Positions 35,407 to 45,597 of a DNA stretch of 64,000 nt are shown piece by piece. Below the pieces are notes generated by a model. It searched no databases. It was not told where the DNA came from and was given only the letters and a program-made list of their open reading frames with translations. Both the position numbers and the translations under genes were made by a program. Source of the DNA: Platerodrilus igneus (lineage: Eukaryota; Arthropoda; Insecta; Coleoptera; Lycidae); the NCBI GenBank assembly GCA_036346225.1, contig JARFIW010000453.1:2356001-2420000 (forward strand). Reading direction: 5' to 3'. The first letter of the stretch is position 1. Each line of letters starts with the position of its first letter.

Positions 35407-35832
35407 TTAATGTTCTTTTATTTTGTATAAAGATTTTTTGAAGGATACGTTTTGATAAATAGAAAATTCATGTAATATATGTGGAGGTAAGGATTCTTTA
35501 AGGTAATCCTTTAATATACTGGTGGAAATTTTTAATGAATTCAATTTGATATATGTAATTTTGATTTCGAAATTAAGTATAGTTATATCAAAATTGTGAA
35601 ATTTTCGTTTGATCTTATTAGTCATCCACTCACTGTTGTTTCGTAAGAGATGTAATGCTTGATGGTTGGATGATGTTATATGAGTAGGAAGAACTCCTTC
35701 TCTTCGACATTTTTCTAAGAATATTCTTCTGTTACTTAGTTTTGCTGCTTTTTTAGTATTGTGTGCCCAAGTCTTTAGTTTCTGAACTGCGTTTGTACCA
35801 TAACTTCTTTTTATGTCATTATAGAATCCCAT
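35407..35832 (-). CDS. Penelope-like element N-terminal region
   Basis: A 141-codon frame with basic, helix-rich composition (KLKTWAHNTKKAAKLSNRR, then HITSSNHQALHLL and a KESLPPHILHEF stretch) matches the pre-RT region of Penelope-like polyproteins in general character. It reads towards the RT part but is separated from it by about 100 bases with frame changes. A role in RNA binding is assumed for the family, not shown here. Confidence 0.7.
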   Translation of the reverse strand: MGFYNDIKRSYGTNAVQKLKTWAHNTKKAAKLSNRRIFLEKCRREGVLPTHITSSNHQALHLLRNNSEWMTNKIKRKFHNFDITILNFEIKITYIKLNSLKISTSILKDYLKESLPPHILHEFSIYQNVSFKKSLYKIKEH

Positions 35833-35876
35833 TTTAAATGTAAATTATAAAACTCTATTTTATTGACCAGGAATCT

Positions 35877-37008
35877 ATGTTTAATATGAAGATGAAATTA
35901 ATGTGTTGGGATGTTTTGGTCATAAATAAAACAACTGTCAAATAATCATTCGTTTTGAACTTGACGTTTCGATCTATTATTCAGATCTTAATCATAAGCT
36001 AAAAGTTAGGTAATTAGAAACTAAACAATACATATATCAAAACTTACATAAAACTTGATTATTCTTAAAATTTAGGGCTAGTGTAAAATAATTTTAAATG
36101 ACATAAAGCAAAACTTGAGTGACAGAATTAAAATTGTTTTGTGTATGCAATTTTGATGTTACAGAAAATAAGCTTATTTAAGTACAATGATTTTGGATAT
36201 AAATATTATAAAAATAAAAGAATGTATAAATATTGTCCATTAAATAACAGCACTACAATTAATGTTTATACAGATCGGAGTAAACAACACTTAAGTTATT
36301 TAAGTCTTGTTTGTTGTTGATGCACTTTTTTCTTTTGTATATGAAATGATTCAAGTAATAACCGTTTTTGTAATTTTGTTCTATTTCTAAAATTTTGGTA
36401 TCTTTGAGCGAAGGTGTGTGTTTGGTAGAATGTATATGTGTTGAGAAAGCACAGTTGTTCTTTCCCAATTTTGCATCACTGCGGTGTTGAGTTAATCTGT
36501 ACTTTAACCACTGACCCGTTTGACCAATGTAGGAGTGGTTGCATATACATTGAATCTTATATACAACGTTACTGCACATTTCGGTGTTTGTTTTATCTTT
36601 AAGGGGCGAAAAAAGATTTTTGATTGACTTCACATAGTAGTATGCGATGCCTATATTTGGTTTTTTTAAAATTCTAGTAAGTTGTGGAGTTAGTTTTTCA
36701 ATATACGGAAGCTTGTTGTAGACCAGTTCTTGTTTTGCTTTTTGTTGTGATAAAATGTTGGTATTTAATAATTTGTTGACAATTTGAATGGGATAACCAT
36801 TACTGATAAAAACTTGTTTTAATTCTTTAATGTTGTTATTTAGAAAAATTGGATTGCTTATTTTTGTAATTCGATTTTTTAGTGCTAAGATGGTATTTAC
36901 CTTGTGTTTATTGCTGTGACTGGAGTTGTAGTTAATGTATCTATCAGAATTTGTAGGTTTTTTATAGTAGTTAAAAATCAAACTGTTATTTTCTGATCGA
37001 ATAATCAA
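35877..37008 (-). mobile_element. Penelope-like element copy B (5'-truncated, tandem to copy A)
   Basis: Minus strand: from about 37008 (just after the RT) through the inter-domain linker and GIY-YIG domain to the 3' end at 35877, joined head-to-tail to copy A. It keeps homopolymer lengths lost in copies A and C, so the linker-plus-endonuclease frame (37035-36259) is intact. The right end is fused to inverted copy C with a few bases of shared sequence (ATCAATA). Confidence 0.85.
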
Positions 37009-37035
37009 TAACAATAACAACAGTTTTATAAACAA
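36259..37035 (-). CDS. RT C-terminal linker + GIY-YIG endonuclease, copy B (open)
   Basis: The 258-codon frame is the longest intact Penelope piece in the window. Residues from about 14 onwards are the post-RT segment (YYKKPTNSDRYINYNSSHSN, a family hallmark). The linker has LPYIEKLTPQLTRILKK and GIAYYYVKSIKNLF. The GIY-YIG domain starts near residue 152. The first about 10 residues (leucine/isoleucine run) come from copy C in antisense across the inversion junction and are not native. Confidence 0.85.
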   Translation of the reverse strand: MFIKLLLLLLIIRSENNSLIFNYYKKPTNSDRYINYNSSHSNKHKVNTILALKNRITKISNPIFLNNNIKELKQVFISNGYPIQIVNKLLNTNILSQQKAKQELVYNKLPYIEKLTPQLTRILKKPNIGIAYYYVKSIKNLFSPLKDKTNTEMCSNVVYKIQCICNHSYIGQTGQWLKYRLTQHRSDAKLGKNNCAFSTHIHSTKHTPSLKDTKILEIEQNYKNGYYLNHFIYKRKKCINNKQDLNNLSVVYSDLYKH

Positions 37036-37081
37036 AACTTTCTACAAAGTAAAAAAGTTTCTCAAAAACCACAAGGAATTA

Positions 37082-37941
37082 TTGGTAGTCAAGGCAGACA
37101 AAGGCGAAGTTACTGTCATAATGAAATCAGAAGATTACAAACAAAAATCACTTGATTTATTATCTGACACAGAAACTTATAAAATCTTAACAAAAGATCC
37201 AACCACTAAAATCCAAAAAAATGTGAATGAACACATTAACATGCTTCATAAAAGATATCATATCAACAACCCAAAAAGCACTAATCAACACCAGTTCAAG
37301 TCCAGGAAAGTATTATGGTCTACCAAAAATTCACAAACCAACACTATCTTTAAGACCAATTATTTCATCCATTAATACTCCTACCTATAGCATTGCTCAT
37401 TTCTGTGCAGAAATTCTGAAACACTCATTTCCTCTTGAAGGCTACAATATCAAGGATAGCTTTACTTTTGTAGATACGTATAACAATTTTCGATTACCAG
37501 AAGACCACATTCTTATATCCCTTGATGTTGTATCTTTGTTTACCAACATACCTAAAGAATTAACAATACAAATTATATCAGAACAATGGAACAAAGTTCA
37601 ACCTCACTGCAAATTTTCAGAAAAATGTTCATTAGTACTCTAAATCTAATATTCAACAACACATACTTTACATATGAAAAACTATCTATTTACAACTTTA
37701 TGGCACGCCTATGGGTTCACCTCTCTCACCAATCTTAGCCCAGATTGTCATGGATCTACTTTTGGACAAAATCATTCCTAACCTTCCATTTCAAGTTACA
37801 TTTTTAGCTAAGTATGTAGACGACATAGTTTGCTCTGTACCACAAAATCAAGTTGAAACCACTCTTGAACACTTCAATAACTTTAATGAACATCTAAAAT
37901 TCAATTTGAAAAAGAAGAAGACAGAAAATTCCATTTCTTGA
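37082..37941 (+). pseudogene. Penelope-like RT domain, copy C (frameshifted)
   Basis: Three overlapping frames give the Penelope RT in order: VVKADKGEVTVIM, YGLPKIHKPTLSLRPIISS, HILISLDVVSLFTNIP (motif A, Asp in DVVSLF), a shifted PMGSPLSPILAQIVMD (motif B) and LAKYVDDIVCS (motif C, YVDD; near 37810). The Penelope RT is related to telomerase. Breaks near 37226 and 37650-37710 stop expression. The second break is shared with copy A, so the two copies descend from one already broken (or similarly misread) template. Confidence 0.85.
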
Positions 37942-38364
37942 TACATTGATTATTCGATCAGAAAACAACAGTTTGATTTTTAACTACTATAAAAACCTAC
38001 AAATTCTGATAGATACATTAACTACAACTCCAGTCACAGCAATAAACACAAGGTAAATACCATCTTAGCACTAAAAATCGAATTACAAAATAAGCAATCC
38101 AATTTTTCTAAATAACAACATTAAAGAATTAAAACAAGTTTTATCAGTAATGGTTATCCCATTCAAATTGTCAACAAATTATTAAATACCAACATTTTAT
38201 CACAACAAAAGCAAAACAAGAACTGGTCTACAACAAGCTTCCGTATATTGAAAACTAACTCCACAACTTACTAGAATTTTAAAAACCAAATATAGGCATC
38301 GCATACTACTATGTGAAGTCAATCAAAATCTTTTTCGCCCCTTAAAGATAAAACAAACACCGAA

Positions 38365-38688
38365 ATGTGCAGTAACGTTGTATATAAGATTCAATGTATA
38401 TGCAACCACTCCTACATTGGTCAAACGGGTCAGTGGTTAAAGTACAGATTAACTCAACACCGCAGTGATGCAAAATTGGGAAAGAACAACTGTGCTTTCT
38501 CAACACATATACATTCTACCAAACACACACCTTCGCTCAAAGATACCAAAATTTTAGAAATAGAACAAAATTACAAAAAACGGTTATTACTTGAATCATT
38601 TCATATACAAAAAGAAAAAAAGTGCATCAACAACAAACAAGACTTAAATAACTTAAGTGTTGTTTACTCCGATCTGTATAAACATTAA
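38365..38688 (+). CDS. GIY-YIG endonuclease domain of Penelope-like element, copy C
   Basis: Same domain as at 33441 and 36259, with YKIQCICNHSYIGQTG and LKYRLTQH. The C-terminal stretch after NYKK is altered by a one-base frameshift and its compensation (RLLLESFHIQ instead of the form in A and B), in an A-rich run. The upstream linker (about 37940-38360) is broken in several frames. Confidence 0.85.
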   Translation: MCSNVVYKIQCICNHSYIGQTGQWLKYRLTQHRSDAKLGKNNCAFSTHIHSTKHTPSLKDTKILEIEQNYKKRLLLESFHIQKEKKCINNKQDLNNLSVVYSDLYKH

Positions 38689-39096
38689 TTGTAGTGCTGT
38701 TATTTAATGGACAATATTTATACATTCTTTTTATTTTTATAATATTTATATCCAAAATCATTGTACTTAAATAAGCTTATTTTCTGTAACATCAAAATTG
38801 CATACACAAAACAATTTTAATTCTATCACTCAAGTTTTGCTTTGTCATTTAAAATTATTTTACACTAGCCCTAAATTTTAAGAATAATCAAGTTTTATGT
38901 AAGTTTTGATATATGTATTGTTTAGTTTCTAATTACCTAACTTTTAGCTTATGATTAAGATCTGAATAATAGATCGAAACGTCAAGTTCAAAACGAATGA
39001 TTATTTGACAGTTGTTTTATTTATGACCAAAAACATCCCAACACATTAATTTCATCTTCATATTAAACATAGATTCCTGGTCAATAAAATAGAGTT

Positions 39097-39101
<5 letters not shown>

Positions 39102-39163
<62 letters not shown>
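39102..39163. repeat. (TA)n at right edge of the nested insertion
   Basis: About 60 bases of TA. The next bases (ACTGACCACAAC) resume the LINE A coding frame at its SDH motif. Confidence 0.95.
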
Positions 39164-39165
<2 letters not shown>

Positions 39166-39301
39166 TGACCACAACATCGTAATTATGAAGGCCGCACTTA
39201 AATTTAAGAATGTGAAAAAAAGAAACGGAAAAAGGCACTTGGACTTAGAGAAACTAAAAGATAAAGATATTCAAGAAAGATTCTAAAAAAAGTCAAATGA
39301 A

Positions 39302-40339
39302 TTGCTCAAAGATATCGGGAAAATATCTGATACTAAGGAAGTAGAAACAGAATGGAATAACATTAAATCCAGCTTAGACATGGCGGCCAGAGATATTCTG
39401 GGGTATACACAAAAAGAAAATAAGAAACCATGGATAACAAAGGATATCCTGAATTTAATAGAAGAAAGACGAAAATACAAAAATAAATCAGACGAAACAG
39501 GAAAACAGAGATACAAAGCCATAAAATGGGAAATTATTCGAAAATGCAGGAAAGCTAAAGAACAATGGATTGATGAAAAGTGCAAAGAGGTACAAACGAA
39601 GATGGAAATAGGAAAGACAGACGAGGCATACAAATTAATTAGAATCACTTTTAGGGATATAAAACCGTATAGTAAAAATATAAGGGACGCACTAGGAAAC
39701 TTCATCATAGAAAACGTAGAGAAAGTGGGTAGATGGCAAGAATATATAGGGAATTTATATGTAGGAGAGGAACTAACTGCATTAGAACAGGAATCAGACA
39801 TTGAAAATGATGACTTGGGATATCGTATACTTAGAGATGAGTTTGAATTATCATTAAAGGGTCTGAAAAATGGTAAGGCGCCGGGTACAGATAAGGTGCC
39901 ATCAGAAACTCTAAAAGCCGATGGACAAGCAGTAGAAGAACGTCTCTTCCAACTTGTAAGCTATATGTATGAGACAGGTGAGATACCCAAAGATTTCAAA
40001 CGTAGCATCATAGTAACTAACCCAAAAAAGAAAGGCGCCGATAGATGTGAAAATTTTCGAACAATAAGTTTGACAGCACATTTGTCAAAAATATTAACTA
40101 GAATTGTGCAAAGACGAATGGAAAAACGGGTGGAAGAAATACTAGGAGAAGACCAATTTGCGTTTAGGCGAAACAGGGGAACACGGGAGGCTATTTTAGC
40201 TCTGAGAGTGATAATGGAGAAAACAATAGAAAAAAGGGAAAGCGTGTATATAGGGTTTGTAGATCTGGAAAAAGCATTCGACAATGTAAAATGGAAAAAA
40301 AATGTTCGAAATACTCAGAAAAATTGGAATGAGTTATAG
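39302..40339 (+). CDS. LINE family A: pre-RT and RT fingers to motif A
   Basis: The 345-codon frame continues upstream to 39164 apart from a TAA at 39283 in an A-rich run. It contains the RTE/Jockey-like pre-RT region (KPWITKDILNLIEERRKYKN), LKGLKNGKAPGTDKVPSE, NPKKKGADRCENFRTISLT, GEDQFAFRRNRGTREAIL, and motif A GFVDLEKAFDNV near 40255. A frameshift at an A7 run (40294-40300) moves the reading to the next frame, which starts with FEILRKIGMSYRDRR. Function: reverse transcription primed at the endonuclease nick. Confidence 0.85.
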   Translation: MLKDIGKISDTKEVETEWNNIKSSLDMAARDILGYTQKENKKPWITKDILNLIEERRKYKNKSDETGKQRYKAIKWEIIRKCRKAKEQWIDEKCKEVQTKMEIGKTDEAYKLIRITFRDIKPYSKNIRDALGNFIIENVEKVGRWQEYIGNLYVGEELTALEQESDIENDDLGYRILRDEFELSLKGLKNGKAPGTDKVPSETLKADGQAVEERLFQLVSYMYETGEIPKDFKRSIIVTNPKKKGADRCENFRTISLTAHLSKILTRIVQRRMEKRVEEILGEDQFAFRRNRGTREAILALRVIMEKTIEKRESVYIGFVDLEKAFDNVKWKKNVRNTQKNWNEL

Positions 40340-41340
40340 AGATAGACGAATAGTACGTAGCTTATACAAAGAACAAACAGCAGTAATAGAATTAGAGCAA
40401 GAAAGTAGAGAAGTAAATATTAGGAAAGGGCTGAGACAGGGATGTGCCCTATCCCCATTGATTTCTAACTTGTACATAGAAGATGCAATGAATACTGTCA
40501 AATGCAGGAGGACATTTGGAATTACTATGCAGGGACAAAAAATTGATATGCTTAGATTTGCAGATGATATAGCGGTATTAGCGTCTAGCAAGGAAGAGTT
40601 AGAAGCTGCTCTTAATGAAATGGAAACGGTTTTAACAGAGGGATACGGTATGAAAATTAACAAAACTAAAACTAAAGTTCTAGTATGCAAAGGTGGGGAA
40701 AATAAATCAAAAACACAATACAAGTATGTAACACGAACATACAAGAGGTTAAGGATTTCTGCTACCTAGAAAGCCAAATAACGCAAGACGGGAAAAGCAC
40801 AAAAAATGTAAAACAAAGATTAGCACAAGGTCGTGCTACCTTTAACAAGAAAAAGCAACTACTCTGCTCAAAGACCACAAACATAGAAACAAGGAAATGA
40901 TTGCTTAAAACATATGTGTGGAGCACAGCACTGTATGGCTGTGAAGCCTGGACAGTAGGAGAAGCGGACAAGAAAAAGGTAGAAGCTTTTGAAATGTGGT
41001 GCTACAGACGTATGATGAAGATACCATGGACAGGCAAACTTAAGAACGAAGAGATACTAAAAATGGTAGGGGAAGAAAGAAATATGTGGAAAACGGTAAA
41101 AAATAGGAGAGATAGGATAATAGGCTACATACTACGGCATGAGGGAATAGTGCGGAATATATTAGAAGCAGAGATATGAAAAAAGAGAAGAAGATGCAGA
41201 CCTAGGTTAGACTACTGCACACAGGTAGTAAAAGATGTAGGCTGCAGGAATTTTAGGGAGATGTGTACGCTAGCCCAGAATAGAAATCAATGAAGGTACG
41301 CATTCAACCAATCCCAAGATGGATAAACTAATGACGAAAA
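40302..41340 (+). pseudogene. LINE family A: RT motifs B and C plus C-terminal region
   Basis: GLRQGCALSPLISNLYIEDAM (motif B) is followed by LRFADDIAVLASS, with the FADD catalytic box near 40557. After a second frameshift, around 40735, comes a KQLLCSKTTNIETRK segment, a TGA, then the open 40901-41179 piece with KTYVWSTALYGCEAWTV and FEMWCYRRMM, and an LDYCTQVVKDVGC end. The C-terminal part matches the copy at 22560-22982. Several breaks lie at homopolymers, so the true number of inactivating changes is uncertain. Confidence 0.85.
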
Positions 41341-42335
41341 AATAACTGTGCTTAAACATGATGATTATTATAAGTAACTACAAGAATTGGTTGTGCAATA
41401 CTCTCGAATAATTTCAAGTGTGTGAAAGGATTTACTGGAAAACCATTATTTCGACAAATGTCTAAGTGTTGGGGGATCTTGGTAGCCACAGGTTGCTTAA
41501 CCCCCTTCACTGAATCTCGGTGAAATAGGGCATAAAATTAGAAAACAATAGAAGGGGAACGAGCTGTATACTCATGCTGTGTGAGAATTTCAGGGAACTA
41601 TATAGGCTAGTTCAGAATATAAATAAATGCAGGTACGTGTCCAACCAGTTTTGAGACGGAAACCCTAATCACGAAAAAATAAGCGCTGATAAGTCTGATG
41701 ATTAGTATAAACAACTAGTTGGTTGCGAAATATCTGCAACTAATGTTGACTGTGCGAAAAGATATATTGGAAAATATATTAAATCGGTAAATGGTTAAGT
41801 GTTGGGGGAATACTTGGCAGCCACAGGCTGCTTACCTCCCTTCACAACCACTGAAGGTCGGAGAAATAGGGTATATAATTGTAAAACAATAGAAGGTGAC
41901 CGAACGGCATCCAACAAGAAAGAACAGCGCCTATGAGGAAAAACAAAAACATAGAACAAGAAGAAAATTGTTGAAAGCAGATGTGCGGAGCACAGCACAG
42001 TATACCTATGAAATACGGGCAGTCTGAAACGCAAACAGAAAACGGTAGCAGTCTTTTGAAATGCTGTACTTCAGATGTATGTGGACGATAACATGGACAG
42101 ACAAAGATAATAACAAATAGGTTATAGAAATTGTAGGGGAACAAGGATATCTGGGGAAAAAGATAAGAGAAATAGAAGGGCAGAATACGTTCTAAGGGAT
42201 TTTTGGGGAATAGTATGGGATATATTACAAGCAGAGATAGAAAAAAAGAGGTAGGTTAGTTCAGAATAGGAAACAATGATGGTACGCGTCTAACCAGTTC
42301 CAGGACTGAAGACCTAATGATGATGATGAACTAAA
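41341..42335 (+). repeat. LINE A 3' tail: two related units and a second ORF-end copy
   Basis: Unit 1 (about 41341-41660) and unit 2 (about 41661-41930) share TGATGATTA..ATAAACAACTA, a GTTGGGGGA...GCCACAGG block and GAAACAATAGAAGG. A decayed copy of the ORF C-terminal coding segment follows, then (ATG)n. The same order occurs in the copy at 22983-24056, so it is a property of the family. Confidence 0.75.
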
Positions 42336-42502
42336 AAGGGTTATTTCCTCGATTCGTTATATTCCATTCGATATCTTTCTCATTCTTGTTTAGTTACTGT
42401 TACTTCTAAGCTAAGAATTGAAAAAAATGTGTGATATATTCGTATACGTTGCAGGCTACCCGGCGTAATTGTATAGGGTCTAAGCTGTCCTAATTATAGC
42501 TA

Positions 42503-42880
42503 GGTATAAGTAGAATTTATTCATGCGTATACTTCTAAAACGGTGTCAGATTAGTCCATTCTAAATAAATAAGCGTGTTCGTTCAGCATATCAGTAACGT
42601 AGATAATTTGCTGTTAAATGTCAATTGATATTTGTGACTTTGATATTCTATATTTATTTCTTACGCTCTCATAGTTTTATTTCTGTTTCTTTGTGTTTTA
42701 TGCTTTGCTTATTCGCGTATTCGCCATGTAAAGTTAAACCACTAACAAAAAAACTTGATTTTAGAATATTTACTCTATGGGAGTTTGATAAAAATTATTA
42801 AATCTGCTTCGCCACTGACTTTCAAGATTTGCGCATATGTCAAATGACGTACACTTAAATAAATTCTGCTCTAACTACAA
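42503..42880. mobile_element. MITE-like repeat, copy 1
   Basis: About 340 bases match 60362-60714 in direct orientation (for example AAAACGGTGTCAG near the start). Ends are inverted: GTAGAATTTATT near 42505 and AAATAAATTCTGCTC near 42865. Short, non-coding, with terminal inverted repeats; a TA target duplication could not be fixed. Confidence 0.7.
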
Positions 42881-43313
42881 TTAATGGTATACGGAGAATG
42901 TATGTGTCCAATGTATGTAGTGTACGTTTAGATATATTAATAATTAACAATGTATTTTTACTGTATGTAACAAATGTGTTATTTATGTGCTAAATTAAAC
43001 TCCCTGATTTTAGTATGTAAAATGTTCAAACTTCTAAACAAATCTAGCGAAGGGGTTAAAGACTAATTGTAGGCAAATGGTGTGACGTCATCCGTAGTTT
43101 ACGAAGTATAATGAACCCATTTCTGTAAAAATTAAATGTTAGTAATTTATGTATAAAAAGTTCAAACACCAACTCTATATACAGCAAGTGAACAAAATCA
43201 GTCTGTCTGAGAAACAATACAAACAATTTGCAATCCCCAACAGTATGCGAACGTATACATGTGGGCGCAAAGTTACAGACTAGCTCTATTTTAGCTAGTT
43301 TTCAGTAGGCGAA

Positions 43314-43315
<2 letters not shown>
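42881..43315. other. AT-rich DNA, nothing recognised
   Basis: No coding similarity or repeat with another part of the window. Confidence 0.4.

Positions 43316-43367
<52 letters not shown>
43316..43367. repeat. (TA)n microsatellite
   Basis: TA tract directly left of the third family Y module. Confidence 0.95.
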
Positions 43368-43369
<2 letters not shown>

Positions 43370-43989
43370 CTGTGATAAGAGGTTGTTTAGGGGTGTTTTG
43401 AGTAGTAAGGATCGTGTAGTAACTATAGATAGAAATAGGAATCAGAAAACTGCATTTATTTGGCAGAAAAATAAGTAATTCTACATTATGTAAATAGCAA
43501 ACATTTAACACCCTGTATATAGATCGTAATTAACATTAAGTAATGCAAGCAAACATATCTTTCAACAATAGAACGCGTATTAAGCAAAGAAATAATCGTA
43601 CATGTAATTAAACATATGCAAAAGATAAGATGAAACCTAACAAATCTTTATGCAATTACGCTGGAACCATAAGCGCTTTGATAAGAAAACGCATTTTTCA
43701 AAGATCAGTTTAAATAAATACATGAACAATAACAGCACTAGAGTTACATCATTTATTTTTGTAAAAATATCCAAAAACATTATCTATACAAAACAGCAGA
43801 CGTAAGTTGAAAGTCTGGCCGCGATAACATATAATAAGGCAAGCAAAGATCGCAAATAAACAACCATAACATGAAAATCCGAAATAATTTCATTAGAAAA
43901 CAGCTTGAAATATTAAAGACAAACCTAGATTGGTCGCGACAATCTGTAAAACTGCTTGGAAACCCAACCCAAAGGTAGTGGGAAAAGGC

Positions 43990-44024
43990 TATTTAATACC
44001 TACCGGTGGTAAGACAAGTCAGTC
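43990..44024 (+). promoter_or_regulatory. Core promoter 1 of family Y copy 3: TATTTAATA + TCAGTC
   Basis: TATTTAATA at 43990 and TCAGTC at 44019, with the initiator A 31 bases downstream. It corresponds to the pair at 11014/11045 in copy 1 within conserved surroundings (GTGGGAA...GGCTAT or GCCTAT). Confidence 0.6.
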
Positions 44025-44392
44025 CACACTTGATGCACGTCGAAGCCACGACACTTTTAACCAGAAATCTACGCGAGTTATGTATCCCCCAATTACCTAT
44101 ATATATTGATATATTGAATCTAATAGGAATTATTAGAAATTGTTAAGAAAAGTACAAGTTCAATGCAACATTGTAACACAAGGATAACCCAGAGAGGTTA
44201 TCGACAGTTCATGTGAACGGACATGCAACTTTGCATCCGTGAGGGCAGTGATACTGCAGGTGGCAGGTCACAGGCGGTCAACAGACCGCAATTACTTAGA
44301 ATTAAATTGTTACATTGTAATAAAGTGTACAATTAAGAGAAACGCAGACATGAGATCTGCAAGTTCCCACAGCCGTGTGAGGGGCAGGTTAT

Positions 44393-44430
44393 TATAAAAG
44401 GCCCGGAAGCTCAATGCCCGGCAGTCAGTC
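44393..44430 (+). promoter_or_regulatory. Core promoter 2 of family Y copy 3: TATAAAAG + TCAGTC
   Basis: TATAAAAGGC at 44393 and TCAGTC at 44425, with the initiator A 34 bases downstream. This is the stronger consensus of the two but is present in this copy only. Confidence 0.55.
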
Positions 44431-45537
44431 TTCGAACTCCATACTTCGTTGTTCAAGCTACTCACTAATACAATTAAGTATTTTTTATTAAAGTTATTAT
44501 GTATAAGTTATTCCAAATTTAACCATAATTTCTGTTTCAAATCAAATAAATGTGTTAAGAGTTTGAAGTTGTTTTTTAAAAACACAGCTCCAAAGGCCCG
44601 AACCTTAACTCGCGTCAAATAAATAAAGTTTAGGATATATCAAATTATGTTATAGTGAAAATAGTGCTACATAAAAAAATAGTGTTAGGAATATATGAAA
44701 AGTTTTGCCGTTTTTCTCAGAAAACGGCTTCTAATCGGATTCTGGTACAATTCGAATTGACTTCTAATCAAATTCTAATTGGCTTCTGGTACAATACTGG
44801 TAGAATTCTAATCGGCATCGAAAAGAATTCTAATCTGCGTCGAAAGTATTTAAGGGAAGAGATTCAAAGTATATGCAAAGAAATATACAATAAAGAAGCA
44901 CGAGGTGATTTTTGGAAAACAAGGGGTAACTCTACTCAAATATTGGTTCAACTAAGCAGAGCATTGGTATACGATTGAAGAAGAGGGTGTTGATTCACAA
45001 CACGAAACAACATATCAGGAGATCACAGGTCAGATCTATTCAATTTTAAGATATTTTTCAATTAAAATTTTAATACTGAATTTATTCAATTTATCCAAGA
45101 CTTGTAAAGAAGTCAACAAGAAACATTGCATACGTTAAACTTACGTAATAAATCATAAAGAAGTCTAGAACGTTCCAGATTTTTTTGTAAAGAGGTAGTT
45201 TTTGGTGACTTTATATTGAAACTAAAAGAATATGAATTTTGGGATAAATAACAAATATGATATTAATTGATTGAAGGGTGTATTTAAAGAATTTTAAAAA
45301 TTGTAAATATTATTTCCTTTCATTATATGAATGTTGATTTACTTCGTTTTATCAATTAAGACAGGTAATCATAAAGAGCTGAAAAAGAAAATTGATCATC
45401 GTAACGTTGTGCACTCTGTGTAGATTAAAAAGGGCTAGCCGTGGCATAGTAATAAAATTAAAAGATTAAAGTGAGAAACACAAAGCGGTGGCGTTAAGTA
45501 GAACATTTATTACACCGAGTACGGCGTCATCATATCA

Positions 45538-45595
<58 letters not shown>
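45538..45595. repeat. (TA)n microsatellite
   Basis: TA tract (with a TGTG start) joining the family Y module and the family W module. Confidence 0.95.

Positions 45596-45597
<2 letters not shown>

Larger units (their letters stand above)
33061..35876 (-). mobile_element. Penelope-like element copy A (near full length)
   Basis: Read on the minus strand: N-terminal ORF (35832-35407), RT region (about 35300-33900, frameshifted), GIY-YIG endonuclease ORF (33761-33441), then a 3' region of about 380 bases ending at 33061. The same 380 bases lie immediately upstream of its start (35877-36258, the end of copy B), which is the tandem 'pseudo-LTR' arrangement typical of Penelope-like elements. RT motifs are those detailed for copy C. 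Broken mainly by single-base changes in homopolymers. Confidence 0.9.
37008..39101 (+). mobile_element. Penelope-like element copy C (5'-truncated, inverted to A and B)
   Basis: Plus strand: pre-RT/RT (37082-37941), linker, GIY-YIG (38365-38688), then the 3' region to about 39101, extending a little past the copy A/B end into the next unit's start (GATTCCTGGTCAATAAAATA, also present at 35850-35875). That overlap is expected if C was copied from a tandem array. With copy B it forms an inverted repeat of about 1.1 kb per arm. Confidence 0.85.
39164..42335 (+). mobile_element. LINE family A, RT half and 3' tail
   Basis: It starts at TDHNIVIMK, the last endonuclease motif, exactly what the frame at 24663-25467 lacks. 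It continues through RT and C-terminal regions to about 41340, then the 3' tail to GGACTGAAGACCTAATGATGATGA at 42335. The tail repeats the plan of 22983-24056: two related units with the TTGGGGGA...GCCACAGG block, then a degenerate second copy of the ORF C-terminus (about 41930-42290). Together with the endonuclease half it makes one full-length element of about 4.3 kb interrupted by 13.7 kb. Confidence 0.85.
43368..45537 (+). mobile_element. LTR-like module, family Y, copy 3 (longest)
   Basis: Starts TGCTGTGATAAGAGGTTG and ends CGTCATCATATCA. It matches the copies at 10308-12191 and 14283-15945 along its length, including AACACCCTGTATATAGA near 43507 and CTAGCCGTGGCATA near 45434. It has two TATA-Inr pairs (43990-44024 and 44393-44430) and, downstream, an ATTCTAAT-rich minisatellite at 44740-44840. 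There is a 107-codon open frame at 44655-44978, but it overlaps the minisatellite and has no recognised similarity, so I do not call it a gene. Confidence 0.7.

Noticed and set aside
39283..39801. 172-codon minus-strand frame with hydrophobic segments
   Set aside because: It is the complement of the LINE A RT frame; the same explanation covers 39961-40284, 40334-40744 and 62258-62701.
44655..44978. 107-codon frame in family Y copy 3
   Set aside because: It overlaps an ATTCTAAT minisatellite, is not conserved as an open frame in the other copies and has no known similarity.
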